64,000 nt of DNA from Phytoseiulus persimilis (taxonomy: Eukaryota; Arthropoda; Arachnida; Mesostigmata; Phytoseiidae), in NCBI GenBank assembly GCA_037576195.1, contig CM075101.1, positions 1,674,001 to 1,738,000 on the forward strand, written 5' to 3'. The translations under genes were made by a program, and so were the position numbers. This document shows, piece by piece, positions 37,903-49,411 of the stretch; position 1 is the stretch's first letter, and each line of letters starts with the position of its first letter. Below the pieces are notes generated by a model. The model had not been told where the DNA came from and ran no database searches. It was given only the letters and a program-made list of their open reading frames with translations.

Positions 37903-39294
37903 GGTGCTGAAAAACAAACGAAACCGCTAACCAGTGTGAATCTCGTTCGGAAAAGAGTTAACTCGATGGAGTCCGAGAGTGTCCGTTTTGCTAGTGCAGA
38001 GCAGGCGTTATACGAGTGCTGCCGATTCTCGAGTACTCTCGCATATCCCACGTCTGCGATGACTGCTAATCCGTAGTCTGGATAAAACCTGACGCGCGGC
38101 AAACAATGACATTTTCGAACTACATTAACGGCGCGTGTGTCAACGAAGGCTCGTTCTCGTTCCACCAGTGAGCGACCGCGGGTCGCGGCTCAACGCAGTC
38201 AGCTCGATTTCTTCCCGAGATACCGAAAACATTGCAGTGGCTGTCATCTGGACGCCGGTGAAATCGGGGAAAGCTTTGAAGGTCTCTGACAGGAAGCAAA
38301 AACTATCTGATGTGCCCGCCGAAAGTGATCAGAATCATGAGTCAACCGCTTCGGTATGACTACAATGAGCCTGTGACTTGGCAACAATGCGAGGAACGTG
38401 GTGAAATAACATGATGGGCGAGCGATAGGTGCTGCCATTTCATTTGCCTTAGCGAGCGAGTCGACCTTGAGAGGAAAGGGTGATTTGCATATCGCGAGGA
38501 AAGCGAGTGGAAACGGCTCCCATCACGAGTTTGCTTTCTCTTGACAAAAATCACGTCTCGCGCAGAGAAGAACTGAGAATTTCATATTTTCCGACGATGC
38601 TCGGGTCGGAAGCTCGAGCTAACCCGGTCAGGAGCGGAACTCGGGGCTACAGGGCAATCCATCGAATCCAAGTCTCTGAACTCAACGCGGAGATTGGTAC
38701 TATTCTTCTTCGGTTCACATCTGTCAACCTTCCGAGAGCCCCCTCCTCTGAAAGTCGTTGTTTCCGACTGCGGTCGGATGAACGACTCGACCCTCACTCA
38801 CATCGGAACGACACTTCCAAGTAGCGCGTAGAGTCACGTAGGTTCGCGCGTCTGCCTCTTTCTATACATGGCAATTCTTTAAGCACGGCTGGGACATATC
38901 AGCTGTTCGGACTGGTATCTGTGACTATCGCGTATGTTTCGACACGCAGAACCGCTCGACTCGTTACGTCAGAGCCAATTGCTATCACCAAGGGTTATCG
39001 CACTTCGAAACGTCAAACGCGGGGATTGTCTCGGCTGGCAGCGTGACTTGCTGATCCATGGAGGGCACCAGCCGGGGAGTACGGGGGAATACCCGCGATA
39101 TTGCCCAAGACAGGCATCGTGAAAAGGAGAGTGCACTCTTCACAGCAGTTTCACAAACCAAGACTCTATTCACCTTGGGTCGAAGCGTAGGTTTCCGAGC
39201 ACGTTCACGATCACATGTCACCCGGCTATTCGCGCCCTCGTTCTCAGGCAGCGGAGTTCATTGATTTTGAGCGTAAAATTATCACGTCCACGCA

Positions 39295-39309
39295 GTGTTT
39301 ATACTCCGG
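39295..39309 (-). repeat. Inverted 15-mer, left copy, with TATAAA on minus
   Basis: GTGTTTATACTCCGG is the exact reverse complement of 39909-39923. On minus it reads as a TATA-box-like GTATAAAC. Confidence 0.5.
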
Positions 39310-39908
39310 CCGACTGTCCGTCCGTTCGTTTGTTGTGGAGCGTCAGTAGTCAAACTCACTCGCTCACTCACGGTGGAGACGATGAGGGGAAGGGAACGAG
39401 TGCTAGTGGACAGCACGAAGCCAGCACACTGTGAGAAAGAGAAGGCCGTCATCGCCACCACGTCCTCCGCCGCCAATCACGACAAGTCCACAATGTAATC
39501 CCGCACCCATCCGACCACCTACCGACTCAGGTTTTCATCACATCGAGCCATCCGGAGCCATGTGAGCTCGACGTTCGGAGGCGATATCGTTGATGGCTGC
39601 ATTGGCCGAAGCTCTGTTTCGTCGCTAATCCAGAACGACCGCTCGATGAAATGTCGAAATCACTCTTCGAGTCCATAGCGAGACGGGTCGGTCGCGAAAT
39701 CATTGAGGGAATTCTTTCCTCTCATGTCGAATTGTAGATAATCTCCTCGTGTCGACGTTGAGAGCTTTGGAATGGGATGAACCATGGCCATCGTGATTGA
39801 ACGTTCACTTTCGATACTGGTTAACGCGCTCGAGGTGTGTGATCGGAACGCCGTTTTGATGCGCTAATCCAGGCCGATAACCGCATCCGGCTGGTGATGA
39901 GTTCCTTT

Positions 39909-39923
39909 CCGGAGTATAAACAC
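39909..39923 (+). repeat. Inverted 15-mer, right copy, with TATAAA on plus
   Basis: CCGGAGTATAAACAC is the exact reverse complement of 39295-39309, about 600 bp away. Its TATAAA points to the right, so the two copies point away from each other. No gene was found on either side at promoter distance. Confidence 0.5.
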
Positions 39924-40680
39924 ACGAACTGACAGATAACCAGGAAGAACGTCATCGCTGGTCCATGTATAGTCAGAATGAATCTAGCGCCTCGAAGTTT
40001 CAGTGTCCGTTATTTATTGGAATACATCTCCGAAGAGCTCGGTTCTCGAGTCGCCGTATGCGACGCAGATAGAGCATGGAATTCGAGCGAGTTCACGTTT
40101 GGGAGCAGCCGTTCCGGGGGAACAAGCTCCGAAATGAAAGAGTTCAACACCGCCCGGAATTGATGGATAACTGGCGGGGCTCATTCTCACTTTCGCAAAC
40201 GAGGACGGAATAGGCGTAGCAGTCATCAAGATAGAAAATGGGTAACGAACGTGTCAGCGTTTTGACCAAAGGAGGCCCTCGGGCTCCCAGTCCAGACGTG
40301 AAGATGGATGCTCACGAATAGGACTCTATGAGCCAGCGGTGATTAGAAACGTGAAAACCATCGATTCCTCCCGATCGCTCGCGACAGAGGATTCTTGGTC
40401 GTGCTCTAACAGAAGGGTTGCTTGAAGCAAACCGTGGCGAGCCCACATTTTTCGATTTCGAGATTTTCGCGGAGTCTTGGGGGTCTCGAGAGTCCACACC
40501 CAGTGACTTACTTCGTTAACGCATATCGACCCGAGAACCCCTGCAGAGGGCGCCACGCCCACTCCAAGAGAACTAGAGAGTTCATCCAGGGGTTATTCTG
40601 CATCCCATTGATGAAGATGGAGGATAACATTCTGAAGCAACAATAAGATCAGCTGAGGAGGGAGGGAACAGGGATATCTT

Positions 40681-40760
40681 CCGTGATACGGAATTACGGG
40701 AATATTCTCCGTGATACGGAATTACGGGAATATTCTCCTTGATACGGAATTACGGAAAAA
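40681..40760. repeat. 28-bp tandem repeat, nearly three copies
   Basis: Copies start at 40681, 40709 and 40737, each opening with CCGTGATACGGAATTACGGG or a one-base variant; the third is cut short. The unit contains ATTACGG, and a CCGTAAT that could pair with it lies just downstream (about 40777), so the block could fold back on itself. Confidence 0.8.
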
Positions 40761-41441
40761 CATTTTAACGGTAACGCCGTAATACGGAGATACATGCCGA
40801 TTCAGGACTCTTTAATCGGAGACTTGATGCCCAACGCGAAAAATATCACCCCTGCAATACGCTATCTCGCCCACGACAATTCGATGAGTTTTCCAACGAC
40901 GCCATCCGGCTTCGTGGAGCTCCACGCGTTCACGAGGAAAGAGAACTCGTTGCGCTGAGCACTTGGGTCATCACGGAAATAGCTCGGATCGATATCGTCA
41001 ATCGAGACACCTTGGGGAAACCCGCTGTCCGAGGCGACTCGTGTCCTTCCCGGGCTCTAAAGATTTCGCCGAAAACTCTCGAGCACCGTTTCGTGCAGAG
41101 CGCTGTGTCGATCCCACCTGAGCCAGGAATCGGGGTCATCGGTATCCTCAGTCAGTTCTCAGCGGTCTCTCCCTGGCAGTCCGGCACGTTGAAATTCGTT
41201 TTGGAGCGATTCCTACCCACGCAATCGTCCACTGCTCACGATTTGCGATGCGAGAATAACCCTCGTTGACCGAGACCGGAATTATTCATACTCCCTCGAG
41301 CCCTGACAACCGGGACTTTTCCTGCGGGCAATCTCGGGAGGAGAAAGGGAATTATCGGACGAGTGGCGTTCCATAACGCGGGGTTTCCAAATGTTTCCGT
41401 GGCAGTTATGATGGGGGTCAAATTGTGGCGAGAAATATCGT
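40761..41441. other. Intergenic stretch without a supported gene
   Basis: Frames open on both strands between about 40930 and 41270 but have no family motif and no matching splice partner. Confidence 0.4.
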
Positions 41442-41447
41442 TTTATT
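41442..41447 (-). other. Poly(A) signal for the CBM14 repeat protein
   Basis: TTTATT on plus is AATAAA on minus, 383 nt beyond the stop codon of the CBM14 gene. Confidence 0.5.
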
Positions 41448-41829
41448 GGAGAGTAGGACTTGTTCTATGGAGGAGAGAACAGCTCCCGAATCCCGGGAAA
41501 CTGTAGTGCAGTATCCTTTTCTACAGCATGAGAATGAGATGAGAGGGAATGATGGTTCATGAGCTTTTCACTCTTTCTCGCATAGGATCATGATCGAATC
41601 TATATCCCAGGTGATGGTACTCTTTTTCCTTCCGATCGGCCATCAATGGAAGCGGAGTTGGGAGAGCTGGCGCTGATACATAGACGATATGTTCTCGGCT
41701 CTCCGACTCTTCAAAACCCCCTGAGCTCTTGGTGCTCTCGCTGAAGGTGAGAATCTGGGTTCAAGGTCCGTTCTCGGCGAAAGCCTCCAGGCGAATCGCC
41801 ATCAGCCATGGAAAATATGTTGAGAGGAG

Positions 41830-44800
41830 TTACCTTCTACCGCTCGCATCAGACGTGCTGGAGGGCAGATTCGGGTCATCTTGCGGCCTTTTTTGACGCT
41901 TATGCTCCACGAACAGCTGTCCTGACCTCTCTGAGATTTGCTCTGCTTGGACTGCTTGGACACGGTTGGTAGGGGATGGGGCCGCTGACGATGGCGGCCC
42001 TGCCAGATACGAGTACTGACCTGTGAACAAGCATGGATCAGAAAAATACTCCGGGTCGATGGTTTGGGGATCGACACCAAGCACTCCTCGTTATGCAACT
42101 CACTCCGGAAACCTGGCTGGAAGAAGGTATTTCTTCCTTGACGATCTGTATTGGAGGACGCCTCAACGTACGGAATCCCACCTATCAAATGAATCATCTT
42201 CCTTGAGTTGCAATCGCGTGGAATCTGGGCATTCGAAGCCGCGTTAATATTTATCAGCGCGGACCCTGTGACATCGAAAAGTCGGGCGACGAACGCATCG
42301 TCGGTGGAGTGTTCGAGAGCCAAGTTTTCGCGCTTCGTGGGTTCGACTCTTCGTCCGACCGGGGTTTCCCTGCTCTGGAAGATATCGGAAAACGAAGAAC
42401 CGCTCACCTTGAGCCGCTTGATTCTGTTGGAAATGGTGCAGATCGTCGGCATTGAGCTGAACCGGTGATTCCTGACTGTCAGCGTCCGGCGCGCCGACAT
42501 CATCCGTATAGAAGCGGTCGGGGTTTATTGGCTGCCCTTGAATGTTGCGAATTCCGGAGTCCTGCGACTAACAAGATATTTGATGGCTCAGATTCCCGTC
42601 ACGTAATTACCGGGAGCAGCACTTCCCGGACGGAACAGCGTGCTCAAGCCCTCCGAACATTTAGAGCACCAACCTTCCGATTCGGCGCACGGACGTATTC
42701 TCTTTCGCCATAGTTGCCGGACTTCGGCGGGGTTTCGTCGCTCATTCGGTCCCGAACATAGGAAGGAACGAAACCCGAGTTGGCCACGTATCTATCCTTC
42801 AAGTCGAATCCTCTTTGTTCATTTACCGTACTGTTGTGCGTATTGGTGGGCCCGGGTGTCGGCTCGGTGCTATTCTTGGCCAGCTGGGGGGTCCCTCGAT
42901 TGTTCGATGAAAACTCGTGGGACTCGGAATGTGTCTGCCCATCGTGATGGTGCTCCCCGTGAGAATGGTCGTAGACTACTTGATGCGAGGGCAAGTATGA
43001 CACAGCTTCTGGATGATGTGCAATATGAGAATGATTGAAACGAGACCTTGTTGAAACTGCCACGGTACCCCCCTCGGTGACATTCAAGCTTGGCTCGTGT
43101 TGTTTCGGAGAAGCATGTTGACGATGATCGTTGTCGCCGCCAACGGCTCTGTCGTCCCGCTGATCTTGGTTGGTATAGTCAGCGGTCCTGGAGTTCGTAG
43201 GATAACTCTTCGCTCCGGGCTGATAGATTTCGCGTGCCGGCACTTGTGAATGATGTTCACCAGTCCTGTCATGGCTGTTGAATCGATGATTGTTCTGATG
43301 AGGATAGGGCGTCGTCGTGCTTTCGTACCCGGTTCCTGCATCTGGTTGGGCGGCCTGGTAAATATTCCGGGCCGGAACTTGTGAGTGGTGTGCACCAGTG
43401 CTGCCGTGACCGTGGAATCTCTGATCGCTCAGATGAGGATAGGGCGTCGTCGTGCTTTCGTACCCGGTTCCGGCATTCGGTATAGCGAACTGGTCGACAC
43501 TCCGAACCGGGAGCTGCGGGTAGTGTGCACCAGTGCTGTCTTGGTCATAAAATCGATGATTGTTCTGGTTATCAAAGAGCACGGCCGGGCGTTCGTACCC
43601 TGTTTCGGCATTCGGTTGGCCGGCCTGGTGGATGTTCCGAGAAGGAGCTTGTGGAAGGTGTGCACCGGTACTGTCGTGGTCGTAAAAACGATGATTCTCC
43701 TGATACGGATAGGGCTTCGTCGTGCTTCCGTATCCGTTTTCCGAACTGGGTTGAGCGGCACCTGAGCGGTGGGTCAATGAAGTTTTCGAACCGACTGCGT
43801 CCTCATTGGCGGCTTGAGATCTCTGAGCGGCCTCTTCGCCGGAAACCCCACTCGGCTTCCTTTCGTTGATATTCTGAGAGTACGACGACGCCGCCGCCGC
43901 CGTTCCGGAACAATCGACCTGTGGTATCGAGAACCTTTGAGATTGTGGCTGGCAGAAATCGAAACGCCGATTCTAAGACGGGGAGACAGCGAGAAATCTG
44001 TCCTCGAGCTGAGGTGCACATCGCCGTTGTTGAGGCCCGTGATAGAGTCTCTGAGAATCAGGTGATGGCACAAAAACTAAACAGTGATCTCGGGAACTGC
44101 CATTGCTCGGGATCTGTCTCGTGTGGATGATCTAGGGCTCTGGATTCTAAAAGGCTGGTGTTAAATATGATAACAATATTGTTCGGCCCTGTCTGGCTGT
44201 TCGCGCCGCGTGCGCTGCTCACACCACAAAACAGCTCTTCGCGCCATTGCGCATTTGAGGAGAGAGGACCTAACTCTGAGCGACACCGACGTCGATCGAT
44301 GTACTTTTGGTGGAAATGAGAGCAGAACTTCGCCCGTATTAATCGGTTGCATGTCAAGCTTGCATTGCTTTGTTTTGTGCGTTGAGGTCGCCATATAGCG
44401 ATCCAGCAGATTGATGAAGATTCCTTCGCGGATTCCATATTCAATGTGTGGGTCTGTCATCCTCTGCGGACTTTTGGCAACAGAAATTACGCGGAGCACA
44501 CGGGGAAACAACGAATTTTGACGAACGGGTCGAGTCGAAGCGAGATCAAGTTCCGATTGTTCTTGGAGTACACAGATGTTTCGTTCTTTGAAAAATCCAG
44601 AGAACGGGGTCGGAGAACAACTACTCGATGACTCTCCTGATCAGCTCGAGGGCACTATTCGCATTCACATTTGCCTCCGAAAAGTAGTGGCCAATATCGA
44701 ATTCTCATGATGCTGGAACGGTCCCATAGAACAAGCAGATCAACAACGCCTGATAGTTCCGTCCACTTGAACCCACCATGTGAAGATGATTGCAAATGTG

Positions 44801-45154
44801 TAGTAGGGGATCGAAAGCTGTGCCGGGGCCGCATTGCTGTTTGTACGCAGTGCAGTGCGCACAATTATAGAACGCGGTGCAATCGTTGGGAACTGGGAAC
44901 AAGCCGTTGGCCTGCGGACACGGACTAGATCCACAAGCCGAGTTCTGTGGAGCTTCGAAATGTTAGAGAGAAGTCATGAATTGCAGAGATGAGCTCTTCG
45001 GGAATCCGGCTTTGGGAGCCTCTCGGTGCTTGAGAGCCGACTCGACTCCACAAGCTATAAAGCTGATGAGTGACATTGATCTCACCTGTGCGGATGTGAT
45101 CTTCAACACGGAAATCAGGAGGAAGCACGCCCTGGATTTACGATTCTTCCACAT
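41830..45154 (-). CDS. Secreted CBM14 (peritrophin-A) protein with four 45-residue repeats
   Basis: Exons in coding order are 45154-45086, 44944-44777, 43918-42674, 42561-42408 and 42020-41830, giving about 608 residues. Residues 1-22 are a signal peptide (MWKNRKSRACFLLISVLKIT). Residues about 27-82 form one chitin-binding type-2 domain: CPQANGLFPVPNDC, AFYNC, the conserved GTAFDPLLHICN, and a last cysteine in VDC just after the second intron, which confirms that junction. Then come an Ala/Ser/Glu-rich spacer, four tandem repeats of about 45 residues with NHRFYDHDSTGAH-like and TGYESTT-like cores (about 143-318), and a His-rich stretch (about 340-385). The C-terminal part is Gln/Asp/Ser-rich and unrecognised. 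CBM14 proteins bind chitin in the gut matrix, trachea or cuticle; the repeats suggest an extracellular matrix or coating role (inference). The first four exons are well supported. The splice from exon 4 into exon 5 is the least certain. Confidence 0.8.
43215..43782 (-). repeat. 135-bp tandem repeat inside the CBM14 gene, four copies
   Basis: The repeats are exactly 135 bp apart where measured (GGATAG at 43302 and 43437), which is 45 codons, so copy-number change keeps the frame. The two copies nearest the C terminus are the most alike, and the first two have diverged. Confidence 0.85.
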
Positions 45155-48100
45155 CTCTGCACTCGTGGGCAAGAAACGATTTTGCAAAGAGTTGTATCAC
45201 TTACACAGCTTTCGGTGAGAGTGTCCGGTGAACGCGCTTCATTCCATCTTTATTCGCTGGCCATTCGGCGCGGAGAAAGGATTTCTTCTTCTTCGTTTAG
45301 AGAGAAGTCCACCAGTCGAGTGATGTCAACTGTTGTCGTGTTCTAAAACAGCCATGCAGCCGCTGCGACGGCAGCCGATGACGATTCTCCCGATGATGCT
45401 GAAGGACCGCGATGCTCATGATGCCAGACGAGTACCAATGAGAATCGTTCAGTAGCATGGCGGCGATGAACTACCGAAGGCGATTGGGATTCAAACTCTC
45501 AGTCTCGGGTCCGCCAAGAGTCGTCCTTCAGGAATTTCGAAAGCGGTATTCCATCGAAGGTCGTCAGGGGTACCCGACATAGGCTCGACATCATGAGAGA
45601 ATGCGATCGACCTTCAGGAGCGTGGGACTCTTCCACGTTCGGAACAGCGAATCATAATCATCGTGTGTTCAGCGCCACAAGGGTCGGTTGACAAGGAGCG
45701 TTAATTTTGGACCCCGGAGGATGAACAAGCTCACGGAGGTATGATGCCAACTGAAACGTCCGCGTGCTCCGGTGTGCATTCGGGTGATCCAAAAAAGAAA
45801 CCGGATGCTGTGCGATCTACTACATTCCGAGTCTCGGAGCTGAACTATGTAGGATCATGGGCCCAATCCAAGCCCCCAATCACTGTCTTACGGATGGGGA
45901 AACATGAATCCCGTCGATACTTTCCGCGGCTCATCTCTTTCGAAGCGAGAGATCCCTCCGTTATGGACGCAGTTATCAAAAGGGGTTCGCTCAATTTCGA
46001 GTGATGACTACGAGCTACTTGGGTATCAATGAGTATCAGGGTTTTGGAACATTCAGAGGAGAGCTGTGTAGAAAGTCTCTGATCAGGCGGAATGGTCAGA
46101 AAAGCCAGCAACCGCTCGGGCTCTTCGACCGCAGGTAGCCTCTGGAGCTCAACTGGCAGTCGCTCAGAGCTCTCAAACGCCGCAATCCGAATAGCTAACT
46201 CAGGAAAAGAGGATGCGAATCGTGACGTACTATGACAGCCAAATTCTCGGCAAAGCATCTCAATACACCAAACAGAGTTCAACCTTCATTCAGAGGTCGT
46301 CAACAACCGAGTTTGTTTGTTTGATGGAGACAATCTACAACACAAGGGTCAATCTCCCGTGCGTTGGTCAAGGGCGTCGTCGAGGAAGATTCCAGTTTGA
46401 TTCTAGGTGCGTCTTAGTCATGTCTTACCGAGACCTCTAACACTGGAATTCGTTCATCACAGAAGATTCCGTGGGCTGGTCTCACCGACCTCTATTCAAC
46501 GCGAGATGAATTAGTTAGCACATCCTACAGCAGACACAGTTCGATGAGGGTCAGACGAAATCCCAGAGGTTGGCATTTCTTTTCACCATCTCATCATTTT
46601 TTGTTTACGCCCTGAGCAGCAGTTGAGTACAGCCCAGTGTCTGAATAGATTCGGTTGAAGGAGACCATCTGACGCGAATCTCTCGCGAGAACTCTTTCCT
46701 CTCAAACTCCGTATGAAGATCGGCAGGCAACTATTTAGTCAAACCACGAGATTGCAGTCACCTTGACCTTACCGCGAATGCCGGGAACGTCTTGATAACC
46801 GCGAAACAAAAAACCAAATGCTTTCGAGCTAACAACGACTTCTATTCAAAAATGAAGGATCTCAGCCACCAATAGGACGAAAATCGGCACAATAAATCGC
46901 ACGCATCCCTGGATGTATAAATTGCGGCGTACGAGGAAACGAATTCCGCCCTCTTGGAGGAGGCGCTGGCTGACGGCGTTGCCCGTCATCTATTCTTTTC
47001 CAAATGAGCTCAGGACTCCAGAGAGCCAGGGCCGTGCCGACTGATGCCCGATCGGTCGTTTCCAGAGGCAACATCGAATGAACCAAGGAAGATGCGGCGT
47101 TTGTGGTGATGCGTGGGATATCCAGCCCCCAAGACCGAACGAAGATGGGGGAGTATACGGAACAGGACTCGTTGTTCGCAAGGGTACCTAACCCTTCTAC
47201 GTAACCCCTTCTAACAGCCGACAACACACAAGTTCCGTAAGCTCTTCAGAAGCCCCAGATCTCCCCAGAAATAAGGAAGTCGTTGGAAACTCAGACCCCT
47301 TGAGATCCCGCCAGTGATGCTAACGGCTACAAGCTACGCGCTCATCACGAGCCCAGTAGAGAGTATCGACAGTCAGGATGGCCTGCACTCCGGAAATTGG
47401 AAGGCATCTCAAAACCCAACAAGTCGGGCGCACCATTGATTCTAGGCCGAGGGGTGGCGCAAAATGTAAATCTTCGACCTCGGAATCGATTCAGCAGGCA
47501 AGAGTACAACGACTCTCAGGGGCGCATTCCTTCGAATCCTGGCTTATTATCTAATCTCAACAAATGGAAAATTCGGTCAACGCAGTACGATATCGGCTGT
47601 ATCACCCTCGTTCGTATCAACTTTTGCGATCAGAGCATCGGTGGCATCACCTTTCGAATCGGTCTTCCATTCCTCTCAGAAACCGGACTTGGCCGGAGAA
47701 CAAAACACCCAAACAATCTTCGTCGCCCAGCTTGGCGAAGTTCGTTTTTGCGTGTCGTTTAAACGCGGGATCTGGGACTGATCTGGGCCGAGACAACGGA
47801 TGCAAGGTTGTCTGCCTCTAAGTGCCACGAATTCGATTGACCCTTGGATGCTTCCTTTTTGCGCCGGAATACCACCTTGGCAATCAAACCATCTGTTTTC
47901 GCGACGAGGAGTAAGACCTAGCAGTTCCCGACACAGAGCTCGAATTCCAGTGACACGTTCTCAACGTGTTCTTCCGTACTCCTCAACTCTCTCAGGGCCT
48001 TTGTCACTTGAGTCATTTCAGCCAACCACGTTCATCCCATACGGCTGCATCATATCGTTTCAGCGCGTAAAAATCTGAGCTGTCCATGCTTGACGCAATG

Positions 48101-49411
48101 CTGCGATTCATCCTTGAGCTCATGGTATTCCGAAGTAACCTCACACGGCTCCCTTGAAGAAGCTGATTCCGAAGTCGCCCGCCGGTTCCGAGATTCTGCC
48201 TCGAGTCAACTCCGGTTCTCGATCGGGAAGATTCTGGAGTATACCTTCAGCTTACACTAGCTCAGCAAGCGAGCTGGCTTCCCGCTGAGGTGCAGGCGCA
48301 GGAGGTCGGCCAATTGTCCTCATTGAGAGCCCGTGGCCTGATCAGCTCCATCCAACAACCTTTTCGGCTAACTTGTCACAGGGATCTGACGAATGTTTTG
48401 TAAGCGTTCAAGCTCATGGCTCTTAAGTGCCGAAAGATCAACAGAACACGCAAATTAGTCTGCGCCGTTCCAATTCGGGCCGTAACGGACTGGAACCTAC
48501 ACGGCCGAGCTCTTGCTCGAGCAAATCTGGGCAATTAAATGCTCTTCCTCGCACTCTGGGCTCCTCCTCCTCCTTGGGAATTTCGGGGACATTAACTGCG
48601 CCATGAGCAGTGACCGGGCTCCCGCCACCTGATCGAGCGCCATCGCTTCATTGATACCCCCCCCCCCCCCTCTGTGTTATTTTCCGAGCCAAGAAGGAGA
48701 AGTACCCCGGACTGGTAACACATCCTATCCTCATTCCTCTCAGCGCCGGGCGAACTGAGAGCGTTCCGTGGGTAAATCGTTGTCTGATACCACGTCAGCT
48801 TTTCAGAGGAATCTCGAGAATCTATTCGAGGCGCCTGATCCTCTCCTTTCCCTCGAGGCGCTCACTGCACTTCTCACAGAATCCGCTAATTGGAGGAAGC
48901 GATTCCGTGAGCTGCAAACTACAGACGAAGATTGCTCGTCATAGATCAAGAATCAGTGATGCGTAACGATCGGCATTATTGTAGTCCCTATTGACTGCGC
49001 TGAGAACAGCGCTCACTAGCTCGTCGTTCACGAGCAACACTGGCTTCGGGACGGACCGGAAAAGCAATGCAGGTTGCGGCGACGGCTCGCTGATGCACAG
49101 GCGGAGCGACCGACTATCAAGTCTGCTGTTCGGATATTTTGCCGCTCCCCGACGTCTACTCTCGCTTAAGCTGCAGTCGCGATCGTTTTATGACTGACGT
49201 TGTTGTGGTGTGTCTCTGTGAGTGCGTGGGTAACTGCAGAAACACTGGTTTCGCCGTCTTGCCTGTGAATCTCTCGACTGCGCGCATGTGTGTAGATAGA
49301 TGTGATCATTCGCGTTCGCCCACGAACTACCAGTCGCTCTAAAACTTTCCCCCGAAGATCGATATTTTGTTTGGAATCACAAGGATCATCCGACGGCTGC
49401 ATTGAGTGTCG
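45155..49411. other. Long stretch without a supported gene
   Basis: Over 4 kb with only short frames on both strands. The longest, minus 45845-46282, has no family motif or splice partner. A run of 14 C residues lies at 48657-48670. The right end should hold the promoter and 5' UTR of the next plus-strand gene. Confidence 0.45.
48657..48670 (+). repeat. Homopolymer run of 14 C
   Basis: An uninterrupted C run is the longest homopolymer noticed in the window. Its length may be uncertain because such runs are error-prone in sequencing. Confidence 0.85.

Larger units (their letters stand above)
37903..40680. other. Intergenic stretch without a supported gene
   Basis: No family motif was seen. 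It begins with the promoter and 5' UTR side of the minus-strand sphingosine kinase gene. A short plus-strand frame ending near 39498 codes only about 39 residues from its ATG and has no recognisable features. An inverted pair of 15-mers carrying TATAAA lies at 39295-39309 and 39909-39923. Confidence 0.45.

Noticed and set aside
42246-42503. Minus frame through 42503-41802 as a single large exon of the CBM14 gene
   Set aside because: Its frame does not match exon 4, which is fixed by the CAG/GACTCC acceptor and phase; only the segment after 42020 continues the frame.
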